Assembly (NCBI GenBank): GCA_003648395.1
Contig: QMPB01000117.1
Coordinates: 1 to 9,871 of the forward strand
Reading direction: 5' to 3'
DNA length: 9,871 nt
DNA from: Bacteroidota bacterium
GTDB taxonomy: Bacteria; Bacteroidota; Bacteroidia; Bacteroidales; UBA1556
Shown here: in pieces, positions 1-6,543 of the stretch
How positions within the stretch are numbered: the stretch's first letter is position 1
Layout of the letters: every line of letters starts with the position of its first letter
Notes under the pieces: generated by a model
The model's database searches: none
What the model saw: only the letters and a program-made list of their open reading frames with translations
Told to the model about the DNA's origin: nothing
Made by a program: the position numbers and the translations under genes

Positions 1-21
1 CAGTCTGACAGAAAATCACTC

Positions 22-40
22 TCCCGATATCTATCAGGGA
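22..40. repeat. imperfect inverted repeat, possible hairpin
   Basis: The arms TCCCGATA and TATC-A-GGGA pair over eight positions with one bulged A and a 2-nt loop. A weaker outer pairing of CAGTC (1-5) with GACTG (39-43) may extend it. It lies downstream of the minus-strand DUF1573 gene, beyond the heptamer array, and could act as its terminator, but neither side has a clean T-run. The role is uncertain. Confidence 0.35.
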
Positions 41-51
41 CTGACGAATTA

Positions 52-177
52 TTAATTCCTAATTCTTCATTCTCAATTTCCTATTCTTAATTCCTCATTC
101 CTAATTCTTCATTCTCAATTCCCTATTCTTCATTCCTAATTCTTCATTCTCAATTCTTCATTCTCAATTCCCCATTC
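52..177. repeat. heptamer tandem repeat array (NNNATTC)x18
   Basis: Eighteen head-to-tail 7-bp units follow the pattern NNNATTC (GAATNNN on the minus strand); the only departure in the fixed ATTC part is one ATTT in the fourth unit. The variable triplets are restricted to TTA, CTA, TTC, TCA, CCT, CTC and CCC. A higher-order pattern is visible: blocks starting with CTAATTC TTCATTC TCAATT begin at 59, 101 and 136, giving periods of 42, 35 and 42 bp. The array stops 4 bp from the stop codon of the neighbouring minus-strand gene, so it would be in its 3' UTR if transcription continues. It resembles in style the heptanucleotide short tandem repeats known from filamentous cyanobacteria; any function here is unknown. 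The period of 7 and the lack of an ORF argue against coding. Confidence 0.9.
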
Positions 178-181
178 CTAT

Positions 182-1261
182 TTACTTCAACTCACCCTTT
201 ACAGTAAGAGTTATTTGTGGGTTTTTAGGGTCGTTTGTTATAATAGTAATTGTTTTGTGCTGACGACCTTTTCTACCTCTAGTATTAAAAATAGCATCAA
301 TTTTTCCTGCGGCACCTTTTTTATAAGTTTTTACATCAAGCTTAGTAGTTGTACAGCCACAGCTAGTTTTTACTTTTAATATATTGAGTGTTTTTTTACC
401 TTCGTTAGTAAAATCAAAACTATATTTAACAACGGTACCTGGCTTTACTGTTCCAAAATCGTAGGTAGTATTTAAGAAGCTTATTTTAGGGGCCTTTTTC
501 AGTTCGCGTTCACTCATTCCTGAAAAATCTTGGGAAATTCTTGCACTAACATTTAGAATTTTCATGGGTTGAGTATTGTCATTAGTGCGAATTGCAATTC
601 TGTCATAAACTAAACCATAATCATTCTTCTTGCTTGCATCATAAGTTACAATTATGTATGCTGATTCATTTTCATCTAGCTTAGAAGTAGAGCACTTAAC
701 TTTAAGATGTGGAGGGATTTGCTCGAAAGAAATTTCCATTGGATGTCCCCATGCATTATATATTTTCATGCTATCGGTACGTGTTTCCGATGTTAGCATT
801 TTGTTAAAAGCCAAATGATTAGATACTAATTTTAGATTACCAATAGCAGTAGGATATATACCTGTAATACCTTTTTCTTTAGGAATTACAAAGCCCTTAA
901 TAAAAAGTACGGTATGTGGTTGATCAGGATTGTTTACAGTTACGGTTATGGATTTTCTGAAAGTAGAAGGGCGGTTAGTAGTAGTATATGTTACTTTTAT
1001 ATTGCCTGATTTGCCGGGCTTAATTGGTGTTTTTGTGTATTGAGAAGCGGTACATCCACAGCTCGTTTTCACTTTTAGTATTTTTAAATCGCCTTTACCA
1101 GTATTAGTAAATTCAAAATCATAGCTAACTTTTTTAAGCTCTTCTTTTATTTTCCCAAAATCGTGAGTAGTTTCCTTAAATGTTACTTGTCCTACCTGAG
1201 CAAAACTAAATGTACTTATAAATAGAAATATTATAGCTAAAGAATTCTTTATTAGTTTCAT
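182..1261 (-). CDS. exported protein with tandem DUF1573 domains
   Basis: This is a 359-residue protein with an N-terminal signal peptide (basic KLIK start, hydrophobic 8-20, likely cleavage after A21 in SFA-Q), so it should be periplasmic or surface-exposed. Two copies of the DUF1573 signature are present: an Ig-like strand pattern with HDFG/YDFG, then KVKTSCGCT with Cys68-Gly-Cys70, and the same block with Cys301-Gly-Cys303. Each copy continues with a KPGK/KKGAAGKI turn and ends with a T-x-NDP or NNPD motif. Residues about 140-245 form a central, diverged third domain that retains the strand rhythm and a TND motif but has only one cysteine (C190). DUF1573 proteins are abundant in Bacteroidota; their biochemical role is not established. 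The ATG at 1259-1261 is the start that gives the signal peptide, and a promoter lies 38 bp upstream. Family call is firm, function unknown. Confidence 0.9.
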   Translation of the reverse strand: MKLIKNSLAIIFLFISTFSFAQVGQVTFKETTHDFGKIKEELKKVSYDFEFTNTGKGDLKILKVKTSCGCTASQYTKTPIKPGKSGNIKVTYTTTNRPSTFRKSITVTVNNPDQPHTVLFIKGFVIPKEKGITGIYPTAIGNLKLVSNHLAFNKMLTSETRTDSMKIYNAWGHPMEISFEQIPPHLKVKCSTSKLDENESAYIIVTYDASKKNDYGLVYDRIAIRTNDNTQPMKILNVSARISQDFSGMSERELKKAPKISFLNTTYDFGTVKPGTVVKYSFDFTNEGKKTLNILKVKTSCGCTTTKLDVKTYKKGAAGKIDAIFNTRGRKGRQHKTITIITNDPKNPQITLTVKGELK

Positions 1262-1298
1262 ATTTGTGCTTCTTTTATATTTGATTTATTAATAGTGG

Positions 1299-1329
1299 CA
1301 AATGTACAATAAAAAATAAAATATTTCAA
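1299..1329 (-). promoter_or_regulatory. Bacteroidota-type promoter for the DUF1573 gene
   Basis: Read on the minus strand, TACATTTG (1306-1299) matches the -7 consensus TAnnTTTG exactly, and TTG (1329-1327) lies 20 bp upstream at the -33 position. Transcription would start a few bases before 1295, leaving a leader of about 30 nt before the ATG at 1261. Confidence 0.7.
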
Positions 1330-1774
1330 TGTGGATTTACTTTTATAAAGGTAAAAATATTGTCAAAATTATATAAATTAAAATATTTGAATGTCAAATA
1401 TTTAACTTGCTTTTGATCTTATGATAAATCACTAAAAGACAAATTATTTTCTATAATACTATTCATAATGCTAAAGTAGGTAATAAATTCGTTGTATTAT
1501 TGAACTTTTCCACAAGTGATTTCGACAAGAAAAATATAGCTGAATTAGTAATTCAATGTATACTAATTTAATATCAAAATGGCTAATATAAATTATAAAT
1601 ATTTTATTGAGATAGTTTAAGTTTACAGAGCTTAAACTAAGCCTAGGCCTAAGGCTAAAATACGCCGAAATATTAACACTATTTAAGCTATAGTAAAAAG
1701 CTAATACACTAATAATGTATCTTATTACTTTAAAAACAAGTAATTGCAGCCTCTTTTTTCTTTTATAATACACC
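1330..1774. other. gene-free divergent spacer, about 445 bp
   Basis: This is very AT-rich sequence between the two divergent promoters. I see no convincing gene in it: a 100-codon reading frame on the minus strand (1471-1773) starts with GTG at the secDF -33 element, has no ribosome-binding signal, and has an AT-driven composition rich in Tyr, Ile, Leu and Ser. The only ordered structure is the pair of hairpins at 1613-1656. An upstream regulatory region or a non-coding RNA is possible but not shown. Confidence 0.6.
1613..1656. repeat. two adjacent hairpins in the secDF upstream region
   Basis: The first hairpin has perfect 9-bp arms TAGTTTAAG (1613-1621) and CTTAAACTA (1631-1639) around a 9-nt loop. 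Immediately after it, AGCCT (1640-1644) pairs with AGGCT (1652-1656), and this second element contains the 8-bp palindrome GCCTAGGC (1641-1648). This is a small GC-richer island inside very AT-rich DNA. No T-run follows, so a simple terminator is unlikely; a protein-binding site or a structured RNA fits equally well. Confidence 0.5.
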
Positions 1775-1805
1775 TTGTATTATTGGATAGGTTATTCTAA
1801 CTTTG
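1775..1805 (+). promoter_or_regulatory. Bacteroidota-type promoter for secDF
   Basis: TTG (1775-1777) is followed 20 bp later by TAACTTTG (1798-1805), an exact match to TAnnTTTG. The expected transcript start is near 1810, giving a leader of about 45 nt before the secDF ATG. The spacer holds TAGGTTATT (1788-1796), a 9-bp match to the inverse of the AATAACCTAAA motif found in the rhodanese/porin module. Confidence 0.7.
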
Positions 1806-1853
1806 CGCCTTTATTTTTAAGTACAATAATATAAGTAAATTAAATTTTATCCT

Positions 1854-4800
1854 ATGCAAAATAAAGGCGCTATTAGACTATTAGCAATCTTGTTTGCTTT
1901 GGTATCTTTGTATCAGTTATCATTTAGTTATTTTACTTCTAGAGAACAGAAGAAAGCTGTTGAATATTCAAACAGCCCAGTTGTTTTAAATGAAGCAAAA
2001 GCTATTGCAGAACGTACAGGGAGATCAGAGAATTACTTTATTGACTCACTGAAGAAAACTTCAGAAACTTATTATTTAGATTCAATGGCCAACGAAGAGG
2101 TTTATAGCTTCGGCTTTTTTGGATATACGTATAAAGAGTGTAAAGAGAGAGAGATTAACCTAGGTCTAGACCTAAAAGGGGGAATGAATGTAACCCTTGA
2201 GGTTTCGGTACAAGATGTTGTGGTGGCTATGGCTGGAAGCAACAAAAACGATCCACATTTTACAACAGCAATTTCGGATGCTTTAAAAGCACAACAAAAT
2301 TCGCAAGACGATTTCATCACACTTTTCTATAAGGCATGGCAGCAAGATAATCCAGGTTTAAACTTGGCGTCTATCTTCGCTACTGTAGAGCTTAAGGACT
2401 TAGTTACGTCTGTCTCTACGGATGATGAGGTTATGAAGGTTCTTCATGATCAGGCTACTGCAGCTATTGGTAATACTTTTGACATTTTGAGCAAACGTAT
2501 TGACCAGTTTGGTGTTGCACAACCTCGTATCCAAAAGATGCAAAATGGACGTATCCTTGTGGAGCTTCCAGGAGTGAAAGACCCTCGTCGTGTTCGTAAG
2601 ATTCTTCAGTCAACTGCTCGTTTGGAGTTCTGGGAAACTTACAACTTTAATAATCCTAAAATCTTTAATGCTTTAACTGAGGCTAATAATGTTACCGCGA
2701 GGTATTATGCTAGTGTCGACAAAGCTACTGAAGAGAAAGTTGAAAACCAAGAAGTTAGTACTGAAGAAAGTGCTGTTGCTACTGAAGAATCTGATTCTAC
2801 AGATTTAGCAGTAAACACTGATTCAGAACTTAATATAGATGCTCAAGATAGTGATGAAGCATTGGTGTCAGAAGATGCTGGTGGTGTAAGCTTATTCAAG
2901 TATCTACGACCTAACTTTAGTCAAAGTGGTGATGGACAATGGTATCCAGGTAATGGTGCTGTAATGGGTACTGCTATGGTGCGCGATACTGCTCGTGTAA
3001 ATACCATGTTTAAGCTTGCTCAAGTAAAAGGTCTTTTCCCTCGTGATATGAAATTACTTTGGGGTGTTAAACCTCCAAAATATATGAAGACTAGCACAGG
3101 AATGCAGATTAATGCTCTTGAGTTATTTATTCTTCACGTAAAATCTCGCGATGGTGAACCTCCTCTTGATGGAGAGGTTATTACTGACGCTCGTCATGAT
3201 TATTCTCAGACAGGTGTTGTGGAGGTTAATATGCAAATGAACTCTGAAGGAGCTCATATTTGGAAAAACCTTACTCACGATAATCTTAAGAAATCAATTG
3301 CTATTGTTCTTGATAATTATGTTTACTCTGCTCCAACAGTTCAATCTGAGATTGCTGGTGGTCGTTCGCAAATTACTGGTAACTTCACTATTGAAGAGGC
3401 TAGTGACCTTGCAAACGTTCTAAAGAGTGGTAAACTTCCAGTTCCAGCTCACATTATTGAAGAGGCTATTGTAGGCCCTTCACTTGGTAAAGAAGCTGTA
3501 ACTCATGGTTTATGGTCATTTATTGGAGCTTTTGTTTTGGTATTACTTTATATGATATTCTTTTATAGTAAGGCAGGTTTAATTGCCGACCTTGCACTTG
3601 TAGCAAATATGTTCTTCTTATTTGGTGTTCTTGCTTCACTTCAAGCAGTTCTTACTTTGCCTGGTATTGCAGGTATTGTGCTTACACTTGGTATGGCAGT
3701 GGATGCTAACGTAATTATATTTGAACGTATTAAGGAAGAGATTAGATCAGGAAAAGGTATTCGCCTAGCAATTAGTGATGGTTATAAAAATGCTTATTCA
3801 GCAATTATTGATGGTAATGTTACTACATTAATTACAGGTATTGTATTATTTGTATTTGGATCAGGTCCAGTACAGGGTTTTGCAACTACTTTAATTATAG
3901 GTATTATTACTTCATTATTCTCAGCAATTTTCATCTCACGTTTGGCCTTTGGTTGGATGCTTGATAGAAATAAAGAGATTTCTTTCTCAAATAGCATGAC
4001 TGCTAATTTCTTGGCAAATTCTAGCTTCGACTTTATTGGTTTCCGTAAGAAAGCTTATATTATATCAGGTATTATTATCGTATTAGGTATTGCAAGTCTT
4101 GCTTTCAAAGGTCTAAATTATGGTGTTGATTTCTCAGGAGGTCGTACTTATGTTGTTCGTTTTGATAATGCTGTGAATAGTGTTGATGTAGCAAATGATC
4201 TTAAGACTAAGTTTATTGATGCTAACGGGAAAGAAATTCGTCCTGAAGTTAAGACTTTCGGTCCTGTTTCTCAGGTTAAGATTACAACAAAGTATCTTAT
4301 AGAGTCTAAGGATATAACTACTGACTCAATAGTTGACCGTGCTGTATTCGAAGGCTTGAAAAATCATTTTAAGAAACAAATATCTTATGAAGAATTTTCT
4401 TCTTCTGATGAGTTTAAGACTGTTGGTTTAATGAGCTCTCAGAAAGTAGATCCTACAATCTCTGATGACCTTGTTTATGAAGCTTATGGAGCATTATTCT
4501 TTGCTCTAATTGCGATTTTCTTATATATTGCAGTACGTTTTCGTAAGTGGCAATATGGTTTAGGTGGTCTTGCAGCTCTTGTTCACGATACTTTAATTGT
4601 TGTATCAATCTATTCAATATTCTCAGGATTGCTTCCTTTCGATATGGAAGTTGATCAAGCATTTATTGCAGCGATTCTTACTATTATTGGTTATTCTATC
4701 AATGACTCGGTAATAATATTTGACCGTATTCGTGAAATGACGCATATTTTCCCAAAACGTTCTATTAAAGAGAATATGAATGCTGCACTTAATAGCACTC

Positions 4801-5024
4801 TTTCTCGTACAGTAAATACTTCTGGTACAACAATCGTTGTATTGCTTACTATCTTTATCTTTGGTGGAGAAGTAATTAGAGGCTTTGCTTTTGCGTTATT
4901 AATGGGTGTTATTGTAGGTACTTATTCATCAGTATTTGTTGCAAGTCCTATAACATACGAAACCTTGAAGAAGGATGATGAGGCTCGCCTTATTGCAAAA
5001 ACTGCTAAGAAAAAGAAGAAATAG
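1854..5024 (+). CDS. secDF: SecD-SecF fusion, protein translocase subunit SecDF
   Basis: This inner-membrane accessory of the SecYEG translocon uses the proton motive force to help pull preproteins across into the periplasm. The 1056-residue chain fuses SecD and SecF, as is usual in Bacteroidota. The SecD half has a first membrane segment (about 7-26), the motif LGLDLKGG (103-110), a large periplasmic P1 domain (KRIDQFGV at 214-221) and five membrane segments within 551-700. The SecF half begins with a membrane segment at about 733-752, then GVDFSGGR (757-764), the P4 domain and five segments within 877-1030. The charged residues of the proton path appear conserved: D617 in GMAVDANV, D951 in GYSINDSV and R985 in TLSRT, which I align with D340, D637 and R671 of Thermus SecDF. 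An acidic, low-complexity insert (about 288-343, rich in Glu, Asp, Ser and Thr) interrupts P1. The tail ends in AKKKKK. The ATG at 1854 is 49 nt from the promoter and gives the expected N-terminus. Confidence 0.97.
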   Translation: MQNKGAIRLLAILFALVSLYQLSFSYFTSREQKKAVEYSNSPVVLNEAKAIAERTGRSENYFIDSLKKTSETYYLDSMANEEVYSFGFFGYTYKECKEREINLGLDLKGGMNVTLEVSVQDVVVAMAGSNKNDPHFTTAISDALKAQQNSQDDFITLFYKAWQQDNPGLNLASIFATVELKDLVTSVSTDDEVMKVLHDQATAAIGNTFDILSKRIDQFGVAQPRIQKMQNGRILVELPGVKDPRRVRKILQSTARLEFWETYNFNNPKIFNALTEANNVTARYYASVDKATEEKVENQEVSTEESAVATEESDSTDLAVNTDSELNIDAQDSDEALVSEDAGGVSLFKYLRPNFSQSGDGQWYPGNGAVMGTAMVRDTARVNTMFKLAQVKGLFPRDMKLLWGVKPPKYMKTSTGMQINALELFILHVKSRDGEPPLDGEVITDARHDYSQTGVVEVNMQMNSEGAHIWKNLTHDNLKKSIAIVLDNYVYSAPTVQSEIAGGRSQITGNFTIEEASDLANVLKSGKLPVPAHIIEEAIVGPSLGKEAVTHGLWSFIGAFVLVLLYMIFFYSKAGLIADLALVANMFFLFGVLASLQAVLTLPGIAGIVLTLGMAVDANVIIFERIKEEIRSGKGIRLAISDGYKNAYSAIIDGNVTTLITGIVLFVFGSGPVQGFATTLIIGIITSLFSAIFISRLAFGWMLDRNKEISFSNSMTANFLANSSFDFIGFRKKAYIISGIIIVLGIASLAFKGLNYGVDFSGGRTYVVRFDNAVNSVDVANDLKTKFIDANGKEIRPEVKTFGPVSQVKITTKYLIESKDITTDSIVDRAVFEGLKNHFKKQISYEEFSSSDEFKTVGLMSSQKVDPTISDDLVYEAYGALFFALIAIFLYIAVRFRKWQYGLGGLAALVHDTLIVVSIYSIFSGLLPFDMEVDQAFIAAILTIIGYSINDSVIIFDRIREMTHIFPKRSIKENMNAALNSTLSRTVNTSGTTIVVLLTIFIFGGEVIRGFAFALLMGVIVGTYSSVFVASPITYETLKKDDEARLIAKTAKKKKK

Positions 5025-5044
5025 TACTTCTTAATTGATATATT

Positions 5045-5087
5045 AAAAACGCCATTTCAAATTTAATTGAAATGGCGTTTTTGTTTT
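5045..5087. terminator. bidirectional intrinsic terminator
   Basis: A perfect 16-bp stem (AAAAACGCCATTTCAA at 5045-5060 with TTGAAATGGCGTTTTT at 5067-5082) surrounds a 6-nt loop. A T-rich run follows on the plus strand (TTTTT within the arm, then GTTTT), and the A-run of the left arm supplies the T-run on the minus strand. It lies 20 bp after the secDF stop and 28 bp from the stop of the convergent MORN gene, so it probably serves both. Confidence 0.92.
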
Positions 5088-5114
5088 ATATGCTATGTTG
5101 AATTATGATTTTTA

Positions 5115-5903
5115 TTAATGTGATCTTGTTTTTATCAACACGCCTTTTTTGTAAGTTTCAGTTTTGTATTTGCTTTTATCTTCATTATAATAAGTCCATT
5201 TCCCTACCTTCTTATCATCTTTTAATGCCCCTTCTGTTTTTAGTCTAGAAGTGTTATAGTATTCATAATACTTGCCTTGAGCCAAATTGTCGATATAAAC
5301 TTTTTCGCTTTTCAATACTCCCGATGGATAGTATGTAGTGTAACTTCCATTTAATAAAGTATTCTTATAGTTTAGAATAACTAGTGGTATTCCTTCTTCG
5401 CTATAGAAAGTTGAAATACTATCTTTTTTACCATTCACATAATAATGATGTTCTTTTTTATTACCATTAGCATAATAACTTGTATTCTCACCATGTAATA
5501 ACCCATTCTTATAATGCCTTTTATACTCTACTTTAGAATTTCTATCGTAGTATGTATTTACTCCATTTAATTTATTGTCTTTAAAATGGAACTCATTTCT
5601 AAACATTCCAAATTGATCAAATACTGTAGTTATACCATTAAGTTTACCATCACTATATTCTTGAATTACGGATATTCGCCCTTCAATATTATACTTTACC
5701 CATGCACCATCTTTTTTGCCAAAACTATAGTTACCAATTTCTAATTCTACTCCTTTAGACTCATGCCAAATTCCTGTTTTTTGCCCTTTAATACTAAGTT
5801 TGTTTATGGTATCACCAATAGCATCTAATTTAGTAATATGTTTTTGGGATACGACTGTTAAAGGAATTAGCAGACTTATAAATATATATATTATTATTTT
5901 CAT
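5115..5903 (-). CDS. exported MORN-repeat variant protein (YwqK-like)
   Basis: This 262-residue protein has a signal peptide (hydrophobic 3-18, VVSQ region) followed by about nine copies of a roughly 24-residue repeat, from about residue 39 to the end. The repeats share the pattern G-x-x-x-G-x-W/Y-x-x-Y-x-x-x-G-x-x-x-x-x-x-Y-x-x-G, for example GKKDGAWVKYNIEG, KLNGVNTYYD, LLHGENTSYYANG, LLNGSYTTYYPSG and KKVGKWTYYN. This matches the MORN-variant proteins of COG2849, often labelled 'toxin-antitoxin system YwqK family antitoxin'. That label should not be taken literally: the gene has no toxin partner beside it and its product is predicted to be exported. In Bacteroidota such proteins are common and their function is generally unknown. 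The gene is transcribed alone, convergent with secDF and divergent from the Rof-like gene. The ATG at 5901-5903 gives the signal peptide. Confidence 0.85.
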   Translation of the reverse strand: MKIIIYIFISLLIPLTVVSQKHITKLDAIGDTINKLSIKGQKTGIWHESKGVELEIGNYSFGKKDGAWVKYNIEGRISVIQEYSDGKLNGITTVFDQFGMFRNEFHFKDNKLNGVNTYYDRNSKVEYKRHYKNGLLHGENTSYYANGNKKEHHYYVNGKKDSISTFYSEEGIPLVILNYKNTLLNGSYTTYYPSGVLKSEKVYIDNLAQGKYYEYYNTSRLKTEGALKDDKKVGKWTYYNEDKSKYKTETYKKGVLIKTRSH

Positions 5904-5922
5904 TTGTTTGTAGTTTAGATGC

Positions 5923-5930
5923 CAAAAATA
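5923..5930 (-). promoter_or_regulatory. candidate -7 element for the MORN gene
   Basis: On the minus strand TATTTTTG matches TAnnTTTG exactly. No TTG lies at the expected -33 distance, and the predicted leader would be only about 15 nt, so the call rests on the -7 element alone. Confidence 0.4.
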
Positions 5931-6086
5931 GTTATTTATCTATTGTAAAATTAGTATAAGACAGTAAAAAATATACGACTTTTGCATTCTATTACTGTTT
6001 ATCGAATATACACTTGTATTTTTAGTTAATTATATGGACGATGCAAGTAAAATGTAATAGTAATTATTTTAATAGGATATAATAAT

Positions 6087-6329
6087 ATGAAAAATTATAA
6101 TTTTAGATTAGCTTGTGGCTTATACGACCAAGTAGAGCTTCTTAGTATGCGCAAAACGCCAGTTAAAATAACTTATAAAATGGATGATGATTCAGCACTC
6201 GAGATTCTCGGAATTATTACAGATGTTTATGTTAGAAATAAAATTGAATATATCCAAATTAATGGAAAACATGAAATTGAAACTTCTCTTATCCTAAATA
6301 TCCAATCTAACCCAAAACCTTTTAAGTAA
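6087..6329 (+). CDS. small Rof-like protein (Rho-binding antiterminator family)
   Basis: This 80-residue cytoplasmic protein has no signal peptide or membrane segment. Its pattern resembles the Rof (YaeO) family, whose E. coli member binds the termination factor Rho and inhibits it. The N-terminal C-x-x-Y-D-x-x-E-L (here C10-GLYDQVEL) matches the CDDYDNLEL block of E. coli Rof as I recall it. A small Sm-like beta-barrel pattern follows: a strand at VKITYKM, a turn at about 32-37, then GIITDVYVRNKIEYIQI, which parallels the D-L-V-x-R-K-N-V-E-Y-L-x-V block. The ATG at 6087 is preceded by AGGA (6074-6077), 9 bp away. The gene is divergent from the MORN gene and 214 bp ahead of the rhodanese lipoprotein. 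The assignment rests on remembered family pattern and was not tested by a search; a hypothetical SH3/Sm-like protein is the alternative. Confidence 0.6.
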   Translation: MKNYNFRLACGLYDQVELLSMRKTPVKITYKMDDDSALEILGIITDVYVRNKIEYIQINGKHEIETSLILNIQSNPKPFK

Positions 6330-6419
6330 TAGTTCAATTACTTGATAATCAAATATTATAATAACTATATATCTAGTTTAGAATAATTAAATATGATATT
6401 TCTCATAAGAGAATCGGGT

Positions 6420-6433
6420 GTTATAGCAATAAC
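6420..6433. promoter_or_regulatory. operator-like dyad, copy 1 (GTTAT-AGCA-ATAAC)
   Basis: A perfect 5-4-5 palindrome, extending to 6-bp arms (TGTTAT/ATAACA, 6419-6434). It lies about 60 bp upstream of the predicted -7 element of the rhodanese lipoprotein gene and exactly 45 bp from an identical-format copy, as expected of a bound dimeric regulator. The regulator is not identified. Confidence 0.55.
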
Positions 6434-6458
6434 AGAACCGTAGTTTTTCATAGTATTT

Positions 6459-6491
6459 TTTGTTGTTATCTAAATAACGATATTACTTTTG
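6459..6491 (+). promoter_or_regulatory. Bacteroidota-type promoter for the rhodanese lipoprotein gene
   Basis: TTTG (6459-6462) is followed after 21 bp by TACTTTTG (6484-6491), an exact TAnnTTTG match. The expected transcript start is near 6497, which leaves a leader of about 45 nt holding the AATAACCTAAA motif. The spacer contains the second GTTAT-N4-ATAAC dyad. Confidence 0.65.
6465..6478. promoter_or_regulatory. operator-like dyad, copy 2 (GTTAT-CTAA-ATAAC)
   Basis: A perfect 5-4-5 palindrome with the same half-sites as copy 1. It lies between the -33 and -7 elements, where a bound protein would be expected to block RNA polymerase; copy 1 upstream could serve activation or looping. Further ATAAC half-sites follow at 6503-6507 and 6524-6528. 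Confidence 0.55.
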
Positions 6492-6522
6492 TTGTGAAAT
6501 AAATAACAATGAATATCAAACA

Positions 6523-6533
6523 AATAACCTAAA
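6523..6533 (+). repeat. leader motif AATAACCTAAA, copy 1
   Basis: This 11-bp motif ends 10 bp before the ATG of the rhodanese lipoprotein gene. Exact copies recur at 7662-7672 (direct) and 9803-9813 (inverted), with a one-mismatch copy at 9709-9719. Confidence 0.6.
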
Positions 6534-6543
6534 TTAAATTATT

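Noticed and set aside
1471..1773. 100-codon minus-strand frame in the divergent spacer
   Set aside because: It begins with GTG at the secDF -33 element, has no ribosome-binding signal, and its amino-acid mix is what AT-rich DNA gives by chance; it also spans the hairpin pair.
2102..4662. Minus-strand frames inside secDF (2102-2320, 3794-3997, 4453-4662)
   Set aside because: They are antisense to the conserved SecDF coding sequence and have no features of their own.
5977..6016. Possible promoters for the Rof-like gene (GACTTTTG at 5977, TACACTTG at 6009)
   Set aside because: Each departs from TAnnTTTG by one base and neither has a TTG at the right distance upstream.
6400..6413. TTCTC-ATAA-GAGAA hairpin as a terminator for the Rof-like gene
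   Set aside because: The stem is only 5 bp and no T-run follows; it also lies 70 bp after the stop codon.
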